DNA from: Armatimonadota bacterium
Lineage (GTDB): Bacteria; Armatimonadota; JAAZEB01
Direction of reading: 5' to 3'
DNA length: 61,487 nt
Assembly (NCBI GenBank): GCA_012512265.1
Contig: JAAZEM010000149.1
Location: 1 to 61,487 of the forward strand
The notes under the pieces were generated by a model. It searched no databases. It was given only the letters and a program-made list of their open reading frames with translations, and had not been told where the DNA came from. Shown here one piece after another: positions 28,363 to 37,423 of this stretch (its first letter is position 1; every line of letters begins with the position of its first letter). The position numbers and the translations under genes were made by a program.

Positions 28363-29163
28363 ATGAAGTTCGGATTGATCCACTACAACGCACCGGGAGC
28401 CAACCTGGAGGAGTTTCTCCGCTATGCCGTCGATACCGGCTTCGACTGCACGGAGCTACAGTGCCGCGATGTGTGGCCGGAGGGTGAAGAGCACCCCGAG
28501 CGCCGCGCAGAGGAGGTCCGCGCCCTGGCCGAACGTCTCGGGATTGCCATCTCGGCGTTTTCCGCGGGGAATGACTTTGTCGTGCTGGAAGAGGACGTCG
28601 TTGCGGCGCAGGTAGCCCGCATGAAGCGGATCTGTGACCTGGCGGAGATCTTGGGCACCAAAGTGATCCGCACCGAGGGCGGTCAGCCGAAGGAAAGCGT
28701 TCCCGAGGATCGCTGGGTGGATGCGATGGCCGGCTGCTTCCGGCGCTGCCTGGAGTTCGCCGAGCCGAGGGGGATCCGCTTCGCCGTCGATAACCACGGC
28801 TACGTCACCAACGCCCCAGGCATTCTCCCCGCGCTCTTCGAGGCCGTGCCCTCGCCGAGTGTCGGCACAAACCTCGATACGATGAACTATCGCTGGTGGG
28901 GCAACTCGGTTGAGGAGTGCGACCGCCTCTATGAGCAAGTGGCCAGCAAGACGTTCCACACCCACCTGAAGGATGGCACCGGCTCGCGCAAGGAGTACGT
29001 GGGGGCGGCGCTTGGCGAGGGCGAGATTCACCTCGATCACGCCGTGCGCACGCTCAAGGCGGCTGGTTACCAGGGACCGTGGATCGCCGAGTACGAGGGG
29101 CGCACTGATTCCGCCGAAGGCTACCGCAAGTGCCTGGAGTGGATGAAGGCACACATCGACTAA
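28363..29163 (+). CDS. Sugar phosphate isomerase/epimerase (xylose isomerase-like TIM barrel)
   Basis: 266 residues. It starts MKFGLIHYNAPG; the ATG at 28363 is six bases after GAGAGG, and the in-frame ATG at 28357 is too close to it. AP-endonuclease-2/xylose-isomerase-type motifs follow: TGFDCTELQCRD, LGTKVIRTEGG, FAVDNHGYV near 145, GTNLDTMNYRW near 170, TFHTHLKDG near 200 and PWIAEYEG near 240. The His, Asp and Glu residues of these segments form the usual metal site. It probably interconverts a ketose and aldose or epimerises a keto sugar; the substrate is unknown. The dense sugar-enzyme context (glycosidase upstream) suggests polysaccharide breakdown. Confidence 0.87.
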   Translation: MKFGLIHYNAPGANLEEFLRYAVDTGFDCTELQCRDVWPEGEEHPERRAEEVRALAERLGIAISAFSAGNDFVVLEEDVVAAQVARMKRICDLAEILGTKVIRTEGGQPKESVPEDRWVDAMAGCFRRCLEFAEPRGIRFAVDNHGYVTNAPGILPALFEAVPSPSVGTNLDTMNYRWWGNSVEECDRLYEQVASKTFHTHLKDGTGSRKEYVGAALGEGEIHLDHAVRTLKAAGYQGPWIAEYEGRTDSAEGYRKCLEWMKAHID

Positions 29164-29255
29164 CCGCGGATCACGAGCTGGGGAGCAGGGCAGCGCCTGT
29201 GCCGTGCTCCCCGGCCACTCGCTTTCGGGCCGTGGCGGCCGGACCTACATCCTTG

Positions 29256-31475
29256 CTACCGCGCACGCCGGCTGTCGCCGGATCGGTAGGGTCCGATGAC
29301 CTCCCAATCGAATGAGCTGGACTTCCACTTCAACGAGATCGCCACATAGAACTCTGGGCGCTGCGCATACTCCACCTGGATGTCGTAGGCACCGCGTTGC
29401 ATCCGGTGGGGGCGTGTCTCCGGGCGCGTCGACGAAACCCGCCAGGCGTCGATCACCTTCACCAGTGGGCCACCCGGCCTGTAACGCAGGTAGAGACGGC
29501 CGCCATCATCCAGGGGATCGAACTTGAAGGTGTAGACATCATCCTTGGGCACGAAGAGCTGCCCTATCCAGCGCGCGCTCCAATAGACGTTGTTGATCCC
29601 GGGAAGTGGGTTGAGGAGCTTCGACCAATCGCCCCACTCTCCCGCGGGGTTCCAGTTGAAGTCGATCCGTTTGTCTTTGCGCTTCGCGACCAGGCGCGTG
29701 AAAGTAGCGCCCTCTGGGATTGGCGTATTCAGGTAGCTCTCGGGATTTGCGTGATCCACGGTCTGATCCGGGTCGTCGTAGTAGTAGCCCATGATGCCGT
29801 CTGGATAGAAGCCTCGCCCGAGGACCTCCTCATCCCACTCCTCCAGGCCGGGAACCGCCTTCGTGTAGCGCGGCAGGCCAGGTTTGGCCGCCTTACCCCC
29901 TGATTTCCCGGGAAGCTCGCCCCCACCGCCGCGCGCGCCGGATCCGGAGCCTGGGTGCGTGCCGGCGCCCGATCCTTTGCCGGTTCCCGTGCCCGGGCCG
30001 GTGCCGCTGCCGCCCGCTCCCTTGCCAGCCCCCGCGCCTGCGCCGATGCCGCCACTGCCAGCGCCCCGGCCTGGCCAGATGCCCGCGCCGTCTTCGCCCC
30101 CGTCGCCGCCTCCAGAGCCGGTGCCGCGGCGCGCCATCTGAATGCCGTGACCTGGGCCGCCCGGACCGCCTCCCTTGCCGCCGCCTCCAGCGGGATTGCC
30201 CCCCGCGGGCGTGCCGCCGGGATCGCCAAAGGGGATCCCTTCCAGGCCGGGCCGGGCCTTGGCGATCCCTCGACCGGAGCCGGTGCCGAGGCCGCTGCCG
30301 GATCCATCGCCGGCGCCTCGCCGGCCCCCGGTTCCGGGAAGCTCGGCGGAAGCCTGGCGCCCTGAACCAGGTCCTGACGCGCCCACTCCCGAGCCGCTGG
30401 CCGCGCCGATCCCCGCGCCCGGCCGGCGCCGCGTGACCGCCAGGTCGTGCGCGCCGGCGGCCACCCCGATCCCCCGGCCCCGCGAGTAGCCCAGGCCGCC
30501 GCCGATGCCGGCGCCCGCGCCGCCTCCCTGGCCAGGGCCAACCCCTGGCCGCGGCGATACAGGGACCTCATCCGCTTCGCGCGTAGACGGCCCGGTCGCC
30601 AGGACACTTGCGGTGCCCCCGCCGCCACCGATGCGCGGGGTGGCCTTGGGCAGGCGCATCCCGCCCGCCCCGAAGCGGAAGGTGACCGTTTCAGGCGCTC
30701 GTGCTGCACGGCTCCCACCGCCGGGATCGTCGCCTGATCCGGGCGTGGGCGCACCCCCGCCAACCTGGCGCGATACCAATCCGGGTTCAGGCTCTCCCGC
30801 GGCATCGCGCCGGCCGATGGGGAGACCGAGTGGCAGGGGCTCACGCGCGGCACGGCCTGTGCCGCCGGGCAGCGCCTGCGTCTCACCGAGCGGGTCGCCT
30901 GGGAAGGAGACCTCCGGGCGCGCGCGCGATAGCCGACGCGGGCCGGCCATGCCTCCTCCGGGAGCCTCCTCCTGGCGGTTACTTCCCGGGCCCGCCGGCG
31001 TGCCGGATCCGGGCGGGTTCGGGCGCGGTCTCCACTCTGGGAACTCCGCTTCCGGGAGAGCACGACGCGCCATCTGGACGGCGCGGGGACCCTCTGGCGC
31101 GGGTGCTGGTTCTGCAGCGCGCGAGACCGTCTCAGAAAGCGCGTCCTGCTTGCGCGCGGCTGGCGCGGACGGCTTGGGACGTGGCGACGTGCGGGTGGCA
31201 ATCGGTGTTTTCGACACGCGCCGCGCGGGAGACGCTGGACGTGGCAGTGCCGAGCGGCTGGGGCGCGGCGGTTTGTCGGAAGCCAGAGTCGTTTTGGCAG
31301 GCGCTGGCTTTGGAGCCGGCGCCTTCTCTGGCTGGATGACGGCTACCTCGATCACGCGTGCGCTCGGTGGCTTACGGGGCGGTCCTTGCAGGTGAGCGAC
31401 CGCCGCGAACCCGAATGTGTGTAGCACCAGCGATCCGAGTAGGAAGGGACCGATGGAGACGCCATCTCGGACCAT
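29256..31475 (-). CDS. TonB-like anchor fused to a Gly-rich linker and a PA14 domain
   Basis: 739 residues. The N-terminus has one membrane helix (about residues 7-29) and then Pro/Lys-rich sequence, as in TonB. The middle (about 130-540) is extremely Gly/Ala/Pro/Ser-rich low complexity. The C-terminal ~170 residues form a PA14-like beta domain: YWSARWIGQLFVPKDD, YTFKFDPLDDGGRLYL, and an Ile-Gln-Val-Glu-Tyr segment. The usual TonB C-terminal domain is absent. It is the last gene after exbB and exbD. ATG 31475 has GGGAG nine bases upstream; ATG 31481 is closer than usual. Probably it spans the periplasm and presents PA14 to a glycan or other ligand, driven by ExbBD. Confidence 0.82.
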   Translation of the reverse strand: MVRDGVSIGPFLLGSLVLHTFGFAAVAHLQGPPRKPPSARVIEVAVIQPEKAPAPKPAPAKTTLASDKPPRPSRSALPRPASPARRVSKTPIATRTSPRPKPSAPAARKQDALSETVSRAAEPAPAPEGPRAVQMARRALPEAEFPEWRPRPNPPGSGTPAGPGSNRQEEAPGGGMAGPRRLSRARPEVSFPGDPLGETQALPGGTGRAAREPLPLGLPIGRRDAAGEPEPGLVSRQVGGGAPTPGSGDDPGGGSRAARAPETVTFRFGAGGMRLPKATPRIGGGGGTASVLATGPSTREADEVPVSPRPGVGPGQGGGAGAGIGGGLGYSRGRGIGVAAGAHDLAVTRRRPGAGIGAASGSGVGASGPGSGRQASAELPGTGGRRGAGDGSGSGLGTGSGRGIAKARPGLEGIPFGDPGGTPAGGNPAGGGGKGGGPGGPGHGIQMARRGTGSGGGDGGEDGAGIWPGRGAGSGGIGAGAGAGKGAGGSGTGPGTGTGKGSGAGTHPGSGSGARGGGGELPGKSGGKAAKPGLPRYTKAVPGLEEWDEEVLGRGFYPDGIMGYYYDDPDQTVDHANPESYLNTPIPEGATFTRLVAKRKDKRIDFNWNPAGEWGDWSKLLNPLPGINNVYWSARWIGQLFVPKDDVYTFKFDPLDDGGRLYLRYRPGGPLVKVIDAWRVSSTRPETRPHRMQRGAYDIQVEYAQRPEFYVAISLKWKSSSFDWEVIGPYRSGDSRRAR

Positions 31476-31523
31476 GGTCATTCACTCCCCGCGGGGTGCC
31501 CACGATGCTGGCAACCGGCAGCT

Positions 31524-31961
31524 TCACCTCCGCTCGTCAGCCGGAGGCGCCTCCACAATCGGCTCGGTTGCCAGGGCGATGTGGGTAAAACCGGCCAGTT
31601 TCACCTCGTCGAGCACCATCATGATCTTCCCGTAGGGCACATGCTGATCGCCCTTGATGATCACCCGATCCTCCGTGCTCTTGGAGGCGCGCATGCGCAG
31701 GCGGGCGCGAAGCTGGTTGGGCGTGGTCTGGCGCCCATCGAAGTAGAGCTTCTGATCGCCCGCAATCGCTATGCTGATATCCTGCTGCTTTTCCGGGGCG
31801 GCTTCCGTGGTAGCTGCCTTGGGTAGCTTCATGTTCAGTCCCGCCTCCTTGACAAAGGCGGTGGTGACCATGAAGATGATCAGGAGTACGAGGGAGATAT
31901 CTACGAGCGGGATGATGTTGATCTCCGCCATCATCTTCCCATCGTTGTTAGGCACCCGCAT
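31524..31961 (-). CDS. exbD: ExbD/TolR-family proton-channel subunit
   Basis: 145 residues. The N-terminal cytoplasmic tail is short. One membrane helix (EINIIPLVDISLVLLIIFMV, about 13-32) carries the conserved Asp of the proton path (PLVDISL). The periplasmic domain follows. It overlaps the end of exbB by about 14 bases, so translation is probably coupled. The partner is ExbB upstream and the TonB-like protein downstream. Typical length. Confidence 0.93.
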   Translation of the reverse strand: MRVPNNDGKMMAEINIIPLVDISLVLLIIFMVTTAFVKEAGLNMKLPKAATTEAAPEKQQDISIAIAGDQKLYFDGRQTTPNQLRARLRMRASKSTEDRVIIKGDQHVPYGKIMMVLDEVKLAGFTHIALATEPIVEAPPADERR

Positions 31962-32589
31962 CGATCGTCTCCCGCTGCATGATGTAAGGGGTCAGGTCGG
32001 AGGCATGCGAGCCGACTAAGAGGGTCAGGTCGTTCACCTTGCCGACGAAGATGTTGTAGGCGATCACCGCAGGGATGGCAACGCCCAATCCGAACGCGGT
32101 CGCGATGAGCGCTTCGGCGATGCCTCCTGCCACGACCGAGGGGCCGCCGAAGCCTTGCTGGGCGATCTTGTTGAACGCTCGCAGAATGCCAAGCACCGTA
32201 CCGAACAGCCCGATGAAGGGCGCGGTGCTTCCGACAGTGGCCAGGATGCCCAGGTAACGGCTGAAGCCCGCTGTTTGCAAGGCGAGGGCCTGCGCGATCC
32301 CCTCCTTCACTTGTTCGGCGCCGAACTCGCTTCGCTCCGCCCCCGCGCGCAGAACTGGCGCCACGGGCGCGGGGTTTGCCTCCAGGTCCTGCAACACCTC
32401 ATCGCGCGTGCCGTTGCGCACGCCCTCACGAAGCCGGGGATACTCCTCCTCTTCGATGCGGCGCAGCCGGCGCAGCGTGTAGGTGCGCTCCAGGATCACC
32501 GCCACCGAAAGGATCGAGTAGACCACGAGCGGCAACATGTAGACGAGGACCAGTGGCCCGCCCTCGCTGAGGACACCCAGGTTGAACAT
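31948..32589 (-). CDS. exbB: ExbB/TolQ/MotA-family proton-channel subunit
   Basis: 213 residues from the ATG at 32589, with AAGGAAGG about 13 bases upstream. Three membrane helices are seen at about 10-32, 115-140 and 160-185. Family residues include the GSTAPFIGLFGTVLGIL segment near 118-135 and EALIATAFGLGVAIPAVIAYN near 155-175. Together with ExbD it forms a pmf-driven motor in the inner membrane. The gene starts about 20 bases after the TPR gene ends. Confidence 0.93.
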   Translation of the reverse strand: MFNLGVLSEGGPLVLVYMLPLVVYSILSVAVILERTYTLRRLRRIEEEEYPRLREGVRNGTRDEVLQDLEANPAPVAPVLRAGAERSEFGAEQVKEGIAQALALQTAGFSRYLGILATVGSTAPFIGLFGTVLGILRAFNKIAQQGFGGPSVVAGGIAEALIATAFGLGVAIPAVIAYNIFVGKVNDLTLLVGSHASDLTPYIMQRETIDAGA

Positions 32590-32608
32590 CGTCTTGAGGC
32601 AACCTTCC

Positions 32609-35467
32609 TTATGGGTCAAGCGCCGCCAGGCGGGCACGTGCTTGTTCTGCCGCCTGGCTCTGCGGGTATTGCTCGATCAGGGCGCGGTAAACCGCTATCG
32701 CCCGCGTCTTCTCCTTGGCGTTCTCATACGCCTGTCCGGCCTGATACTGTGCCTTCGGGGCCCACTCGCTCTGCGGGTAGAGCACGGCGACCTTCAGGAA
32801 CTCGGTGGCCGCGTCGGCGTGTTTCCCCTGCGCCTGGAGGGCTTCCCCCTTGCGCAGTTGCAGCTCGGCGGCGGCATCGCCTTGCGCCGCTTTCAGGCCC
32901 TCATCAGCGAGGTCAGCGGCCGCGGCCGCCTCGCCGGTTGCCAGCAGGCAGCGCACCAGGCCCAGCCTCACCTGCGCCGCGAGCGGTCCGTCGGGATCGG
33001 ACTGCAGGGCGCGCTCGAAGCAAGGACGCGCCTCGCGCCATTGCTCCACCTTCGCGTGAGAATCGCCCGCCCAGAAAGAGGCCTCCGCCCGCTCCTTCGT
33101 GCCCGGGGCCAAGCCGGCGGCCCGGTCGAACGCGGCGGCCGCTCCCGGATAGTCGGGCGTGTAGTAGAGCGCCGCGCCGAGGCGCATGGCGATCTGATAG
33201 CCCAACTCGCCCTCCGGCTTCTGCGCCTCCGCGCGCTGGTAGCGTTGCACGGCGGCCGGATACTCCTTCCTGGCGAAGTACTGCTCGCCCGCCAGGAAGA
33301 GCGCCTCTGCGGCATAGCGGCCTTCCGGGTAGTCGGCAGCCAGGCGCTCGAACTCCGCGGCGGCGCGATCATGCTCTTTCAGCTCCGCGTAGTTCCAGGC
33401 GAGATCATACCGCGCCCGCTCGGCGAAAGGCCCCTTCTCAGCGGCGAGCTCCAGAGCGGGGATCGCCTCCCGGTAGGCCTTGTTTTGCGTCAGCGCATAG
33501 CCTAGGTAATAGGCGATCCGGGGCACCATCGGCGATTCCGGCAGCGCCCGCGCCTTTTCCAACGCCCTCTGCCAGCGCTGCGCGGCCGTTCGGTAATCCT
33601 TCTGGGAATGCGACGCCCAGGCGAGGGCGTAGAGCGCCGAAACCGTTTCCGTCGGCCCCGGGTTAGACGCCAGAGCCTTGTTCGCGGCCTCCTCCGCCTC
33701 GGCGTACTGGCCGGCCATCGTCGCGGCCTCGGCCAGGGTCAGGAATGCTGGCACCCGAATCGGCCCTTGGGGATTGCGATCCGTAAGACGGCGCGCCGCC
33801 CGCGCCGCCTCCGGGTACTGCTTCAGATCGAGGTGGGCCCACGCCAGCTCCAGGAGTGCCTGCTCTACCAGCTTCCCCTTGGGATGCTGCTCGAGGAGCT
33901 GGGTGTACGCCTTGACGGCGCCGGCCGCGTCGCGCGTCTGAAGGCATGCCGCTCCAAGCAGATAAAGCGCCTGCTCGGCTGCCTCAGGCGACGGCTTTCC
34001 GGCGAGCACGCGCTCAGCGAGCGCCGCCGCCTCCGCATAGCGCTCCGCGGCAAACTCCTTTTGGGCCAGCTGGACCTGGGCATCGGCCGCGATGCTGCCG
34101 GGCGGCAGCTTTCCGACCTCGCGCAGGAGCTGACTCGTCTCCTCGCCACCGGGCCCGGCCTGCCTTAGCAGGTCGGCGATGGCGGCCTGGGCTTCGCGCG
34201 CGGTGTCGGTGTTGGGGTGCGCCTCCAACACGGCGCGGTAGGCGGCAGCGGCGTCGCCCGGGCGGCCGGCATCGGCGTGGCAATCCCCGATGCGCAGCCG
34301 GGCGCGCGCGGCGAAGGCGCCCTTCGGGAAGCGCGTCAGGAGCGCCGTGTAGCGCGCGATCGCTTCGTCCGGCCTGCCGGCGGCGCGCAGCGTGTTCCCG
34401 GTCCAGTAGAGCGCTTCCTCGGCCAGATCGGCGTGCCTACTCTCAGCCACGCGCTCGTAGGCCTCCAGCGCCGCGGGGTACTCCTTCAGGCCATAGCGCG
34501 CGCCGGCGGCCAGGAGGTCGGTCTCCGCGCGCTCGCGGCTCGCCGTCTCCGAGAGGGTGGCGCACTCCGCGGTGGCGGCCAGCACTGCACGATAATCCTT
34601 TGCGTCCAGCGCGGCGTAGGCGCTTCCGAGCATCGCGGCCAGGCGGAGGGCTGGGTCGCGCGTGCTCACGCCGGCATACGCCTCTCGTGCCTCGCGGTGG
34701 CGGCCCAGGGCGCGCAAGGCGTCGCCCAGGCGCACGCGCGACTCGTCGATCGCTTCGAATTGCGGGTAGCGCTCCAGGATCACGCGGAGCGCGGCGATGG
34801 CCGCCTGGGGATCACCACGTTCCGCCGCGCAAGCGCCGATCGAGAGGTAGGCGTAGGGAACGTGCTTGTGCGTTGGGTGCTTCTGCACCAGGGAGCGATA
34901 GGCCGCCTCCGCCTGCGGGTAGCGCCTGCGCTGGTACTCCGCCTCGCCCAGCCAGTAGCGGGCCTGCGCCAGGGCTTCCGGGTCCTTGCTCGTCTCGATC
35001 TGGCGGGTGAAAGTAGCTGCCGCTTTGTCAAGCTGCTCCAGCCGGAGGTAGCACTGACCCAGGGAGAAGAGGGCGCCATCCGCCTGCGGATCTTTCGGAT
35101 AGGTGCGAAGTGCGGCCTCGTAGGCAGCGGCTGCTTTGACCCAGTCGCCACTCCCCCGGTAGCAATGTGCCAGCAGATAGGACGCCGTGGCGGCGCCCGC
35201 GTGCTTCGGATGGCTCTTGAGGAACTTCTCGAACTCGGGTACGGCGAGCGAGTAGAGCTTGCGCTCGTAGAGACCTTTGGCGAAATCGAGTTGCTGCTTG
35301 GGGTCGACCGCCCCGAGCGCTGGCAAGAGGGAGAGCGCCGCGAGCACGGCGGCCAGAGCCCAAACACGCCGTGCTGTTCCCCCGCGGGCCGATGGGGCCA
35401 CCACCGATGGGCGCGAGGGCAGCAATGGCGTGCCCGGCTGCCTGTTGAAGACGCGGAACAAAAGCAT
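32609..35467 (-). CDS. Secreted TPR-repeat protein of the Exb/TonB operon
   Basis: 952 residues from the ATG at 35467 (GGAGG 13 bases upstream). A hydrophobic signal-like segment spans about residues 36-54. After it nearly the whole length is TPR/Sel1-like repeats: pairs of helices with the A-x-x-x-G-x-x-Y/L...P pattern, at least 20 of them. The usual DPEALAQARYWLGEAEYQRR type of unit is seen. BamD/YbgF-like periplasmic TPR proteins fit best, perhaps as a scaffold for the TonB-like complex. It is the first gene of the minus-strand unit TPR-exbB-exbD-tonB/PA14. Size is much larger than YbgF. Confidence 0.85.
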   Translation of the reverse strand: MLLFRVFNRQPGTPLLPSRPSVVAPSARGGTARRVWALAAVLAALSLLPALGAVDPKQQLDFAKGLYERKLYSLAVPEFEKFLKSHPKHAGAATASYLLAHCYRGSGDWVKAAAAYEAALRTYPKDPQADGALFSLGQCYLRLEQLDKAAATFTRQIETSKDPEALAQARYWLGEAEYQRRRYPQAEAAYRSLVQKHPTHKHVPYAYLSIGACAAERGDPQAAIAALRVILERYPQFEAIDESRVRLGDALRALGRHREAREAYAGVSTRDPALRLAAMLGSAYAALDAKDYRAVLAATAECATLSETASRERAETDLLAAGARYGLKEYPAALEAYERVAESRHADLAEEALYWTGNTLRAAGRPDEAIARYTALLTRFPKGAFAARARLRIGDCHADAGRPGDAAAAYRAVLEAHPNTDTAREAQAAIADLLRQAGPGGEETSQLLREVGKLPPGSIAADAQVQLAQKEFAAERYAEAAALAERVLAGKPSPEAAEQALYLLGAACLQTRDAAGAVKAYTQLLEQHPKGKLVEQALLELAWAHLDLKQYPEAARAARRLTDRNPQGPIRVPAFLTLAEAATMAGQYAEAEEAANKALASNPGPTETVSALYALAWASHSQKDYRTAAQRWQRALEKARALPESPMVPRIAYYLGYALTQNKAYREAIPALELAAEKGPFAERARYDLAWNYAELKEHDRAAAEFERLAADYPEGRYAAEALFLAGEQYFARKEYPAAVQRYQRAEAQKPEGELGYQIAMRLGAALYYTPDYPGAAAAFDRAAGLAPGTKERAEASFWAGDSHAKVEQWREARPCFERALQSDPDGPLAAQVRLGLVRCLLATGEAAAAADLADEGLKAAQGDAAAELQLRKGEALQAQGKHADAATEFLKVAVLYPQSEWAPKAQYQAGQAYENAKEKTRAIAVYRALIEQYPQSQAAEQARARLAALDP

Positions 35468-35815
35468 CCAGGCGTGCCGCTGCCTCCGAGAGGTGTTGCC
35501 CGGGAGTGTGGCGCACTCCCCGAAGCGCCTCGCAGAGCGACCGCGCCCCTGCGGCTTATCCGCGACACGAAGTATCATGCCCGTCCCCACTCCCGTTGGC
35601 GAGTTCGCCTCACTTCCCGCCGGGAACCGGATGCAATGAGTCCCGCTGGTCATGCGAGCCCATGGTTCCAAGGAGAACCGGCCGAACCCAGGGCGCGTCG
35701 CTCCCACCGCAGCAGAGGCGGCCAGGCTGGCCCTGGTGGGCGAACACGCGCGTCGCTTGTTTAGACTCGGCCAGCCAGGGTTTGTTTCAGCGGCGCGCCT
35801 GGGGGCGGGATGAGC
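35468..35815. other. Intergenic region upstream of the TPR gene
   Basis: About 350 bases upstream of the TPR gene on the minus strand and past the end of the lytic transglycosylase gene. I see no gene. A GATACT near 35569-35574 could be a -10 without a clear -35. Nothing else stands out. Confidence 0.35.
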
Positions 35816-36988
35816 TTACTTGGCAGGAGACTGGCCACAGAGATGGGCATAGAGCCGGGCTACCTTCTCCACATAGCGCTGTGTTTCGCGGTAGGGGGGC
35901 ACGCCTCCATACTTGCGAACGGCGCCTGCGCCGGCGTTGTAGCTCGCCAGGGCCAGCTTGAGCTGCTCCCAGAAGGGCTTGTCGGCGTGCTGTTTCAGGT
36001 GGCTGCGAAGGAGCTTGACAGCGCCGTAGATGTTCTCCACCGGATCGTAAGCGTCGCGCACGCCCAGGCCGGCCGCCGTGCCGGGCATGAGCTGGCCCAG
36101 GCCCATCGCGCCCTTATGCGATGTCGCGGTCGGTTTGAACCCGGACTCGACGGCGATCACGGCGACGACGAGGCGCGCGTCAATCCCGAAGTGCGCGCTG
36201 TAGGCGAGGATACTCCGCGCGATGGCCTCTTGTTGCGCGTCCGAGAGCCGCGGGTTGAAGTAGCGGATGGCACGCTTGTAGGCGTCCAGGTAGCCGGACC
36301 ATCCCCGGCTGGTCATCGCCTGCGTCTGCTGATTCGGGCGCGTCTTGGAAGCGGGAGGCCGCGAGGCCGTGGCGGGCTCCTTCCAGCGTGGTGGCGGTGG
36401 CGCTGAGACAGGGGATGCCGCCGGCGCAGGAGAGGGCTGCGGTGGCCCGGCAGTCTCACCTGGCGGTTGGGTGGCAGGTGATGGCTGCGAGGGGGATGTG
36501 GTGTTCTGGGCGGGAGAGGGAACGGTCTGGGTTGAATCGGGGCGTGGCTGGGGCTTCGGGGCGTGCGCCTTCTCCCATGCGGTAGCGATGCTCTCATCGA
36601 CCATGGCGATCAGCTCGAGGACGGAAGCATCGGCTGCTGCCGCGCGCCCGATCACGCGCACCCGGCTGCCAACGATAAACACCGGGTAGTCGACGGGCGA
36701 GGTGATCTGGTATCCGGGTGCATCGTCGGACTCGGCGCGAAGAATCCAGGTAACCGTCTGCGCCGATACCATTCTCCCCTGGATGAGTCCGCGCACCTCG
36801 ACGACGTTCGCGGCGTTGCCAAGCTGCTGCTTTGAAACAAGATAGGCGCGCAGATACTCCTCGGGCGCGGCGGCCGCCGCCGGGCTAGCGGGCGCGGCAA
36901 GCAGGAGGCAGCCCATCGCCAGCATCGCCCAGAGCACTTTCTGGGTGGCGCGCGTGTCTCGATAGAGCCTGTTCCGGCGTATGCGCAT
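35816..36988 (-). CDS. Secreted lytic transglycosylase (SLT domain)
   Basis: 390 residues from the ATG at 36988 behind GAGGGAG. Signal peptide at about residues 17-41. A beta-type domain at about 45-130 is unassigned (perhaps OB-like). A Pro/Ser/Thr-rich linker spans about 145-225. The SLT/GH23 domain covers about 255-385 with the catalytic Glu in VIAVESGFKPTATS, the SHKGAMGLGQLMPGTA segment, ENIYGAVKLLRSHL and ALASYNAGAGAV. It cleaves peptidoglycan strands in the periplasm. Promoter at 37038-37043. It is not clearly in the operon of the downstream TPR gene because a 350-base gap lies between them. Confidence 0.93.
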   Translation of the reverse strand: MRIRRNRLYRDTRATQKVLWAMLAMGCLLLAAPASPAAAAAPEEYLRAYLVSKQQLGNAANVVEVRGLIQGRMVSAQTVTWILRAESDDAPGYQITSPVDYPVFIVGSRVRVIGRAAAADASVLELIAMVDESIATAWEKAHAPKPQPRPDSTQTVPSPAQNTTSPSQPSPATQPPGETAGPPQPSPAPAASPVSAPPPPRWKEPATASRPPASKTRPNQQTQAMTSRGWSGYLDAYKRAIRYFNPRLSDAQQEAIARSILAYSAHFGIDARLVVAVIAVESGFKPTATSHKGAMGLGQLMPGTAAGLGVRDAYDPVENIYGAVKLLRSHLKQHADKPFWEQLKLALASYNAGAGAVRKYGGVPPYRETQRYVEKVARLYAHLCGQSPAK

Positions 36989-37037
36989 CGTTACTCCCTC
37001 TGTCAGACACCGCACGTGCCATTTGGCGTGCGCCTCC

Positions 37038-37043
37038 ATTATA
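37038..37043 (-). promoter_or_regulatory. Extended -10 promoter of the lytic transglycosylase gene
   Basis: TATAAT preceded by TGC on the minus strand, about 50 bases upstream of the start codon at 36988. No good -35 is visible at 17-18 bases. Confidence 0.55.
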
Positions 37044-37087
37044 GCATACCCGGCCCCATGTGGCTATAATCCCTGGCCCGGCCCCCG

Positions 37088-37423
37088 CTAACTGGGAGGT
37101 ACCCCCAGGGCGCAGAGACGGCCTGCGATCTCGTACGAGGTCATCGGCGTGCTCAGGAGACAGACGCCCTCCTGAGACGCCACTTCCAGAAGATCATCCT
37201 GCGGCTCGCGATTGCCGGCGAGGATGACCGCCGTGAAGTCCTTGAGACTGGCGACCGCGGCGACGTTCCGATGCGCCTGGATGGTAATCCAGATGTTCGC
37301 TTCGCGGCCGTTCGCGAGCACATCACTGAGCAGGTCCGAGACGTAACCGCCGGTGACCTCACGATCCTGGACCGGGGTGAGGGCACGCAGTCCGAGTTCA
37401 TCGATTACCTGGCTGAGGCGCAT
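37088..37423 (-). CDS. DRTGG-domain protein, second of the regulatory triplet
   Basis: 111 residues. The ATG at 37423 directly follows the stop codon of the CBS gene, and GGGAGGGG inside that gene serves as its ribosome site. The fold is DRTGG-like, with VTGGYVSDLLSDVLANG near 24-40 (the Thr-Gly-Gly signature) and two further strand-helix units. It is a paralogue of the 38365-38700 protein, which shows AADLLSDILATGKEQ. DRTGG proteins often accompany CBS domains and hydrogenase operons as sensors. The molecular role is not known. Confidence 0.8.
   Translation of the reverse strand: MRLSQVIDELGLRALTPVQDREVTGGYVSDLLSDVLANGREANIWITIQAHRNVAAVASLKDFTAVILAGNREPQDDLLEVASQEGVCLLSTPMTSYEIAGRLCALGVPPS

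Noticed and set aside
29930..31000. Gly/Pro-rich DNA repeat as a satellite
   Set aside because: It is the low-complexity linker of a single protein-coding frame, not a tandem DNA array.
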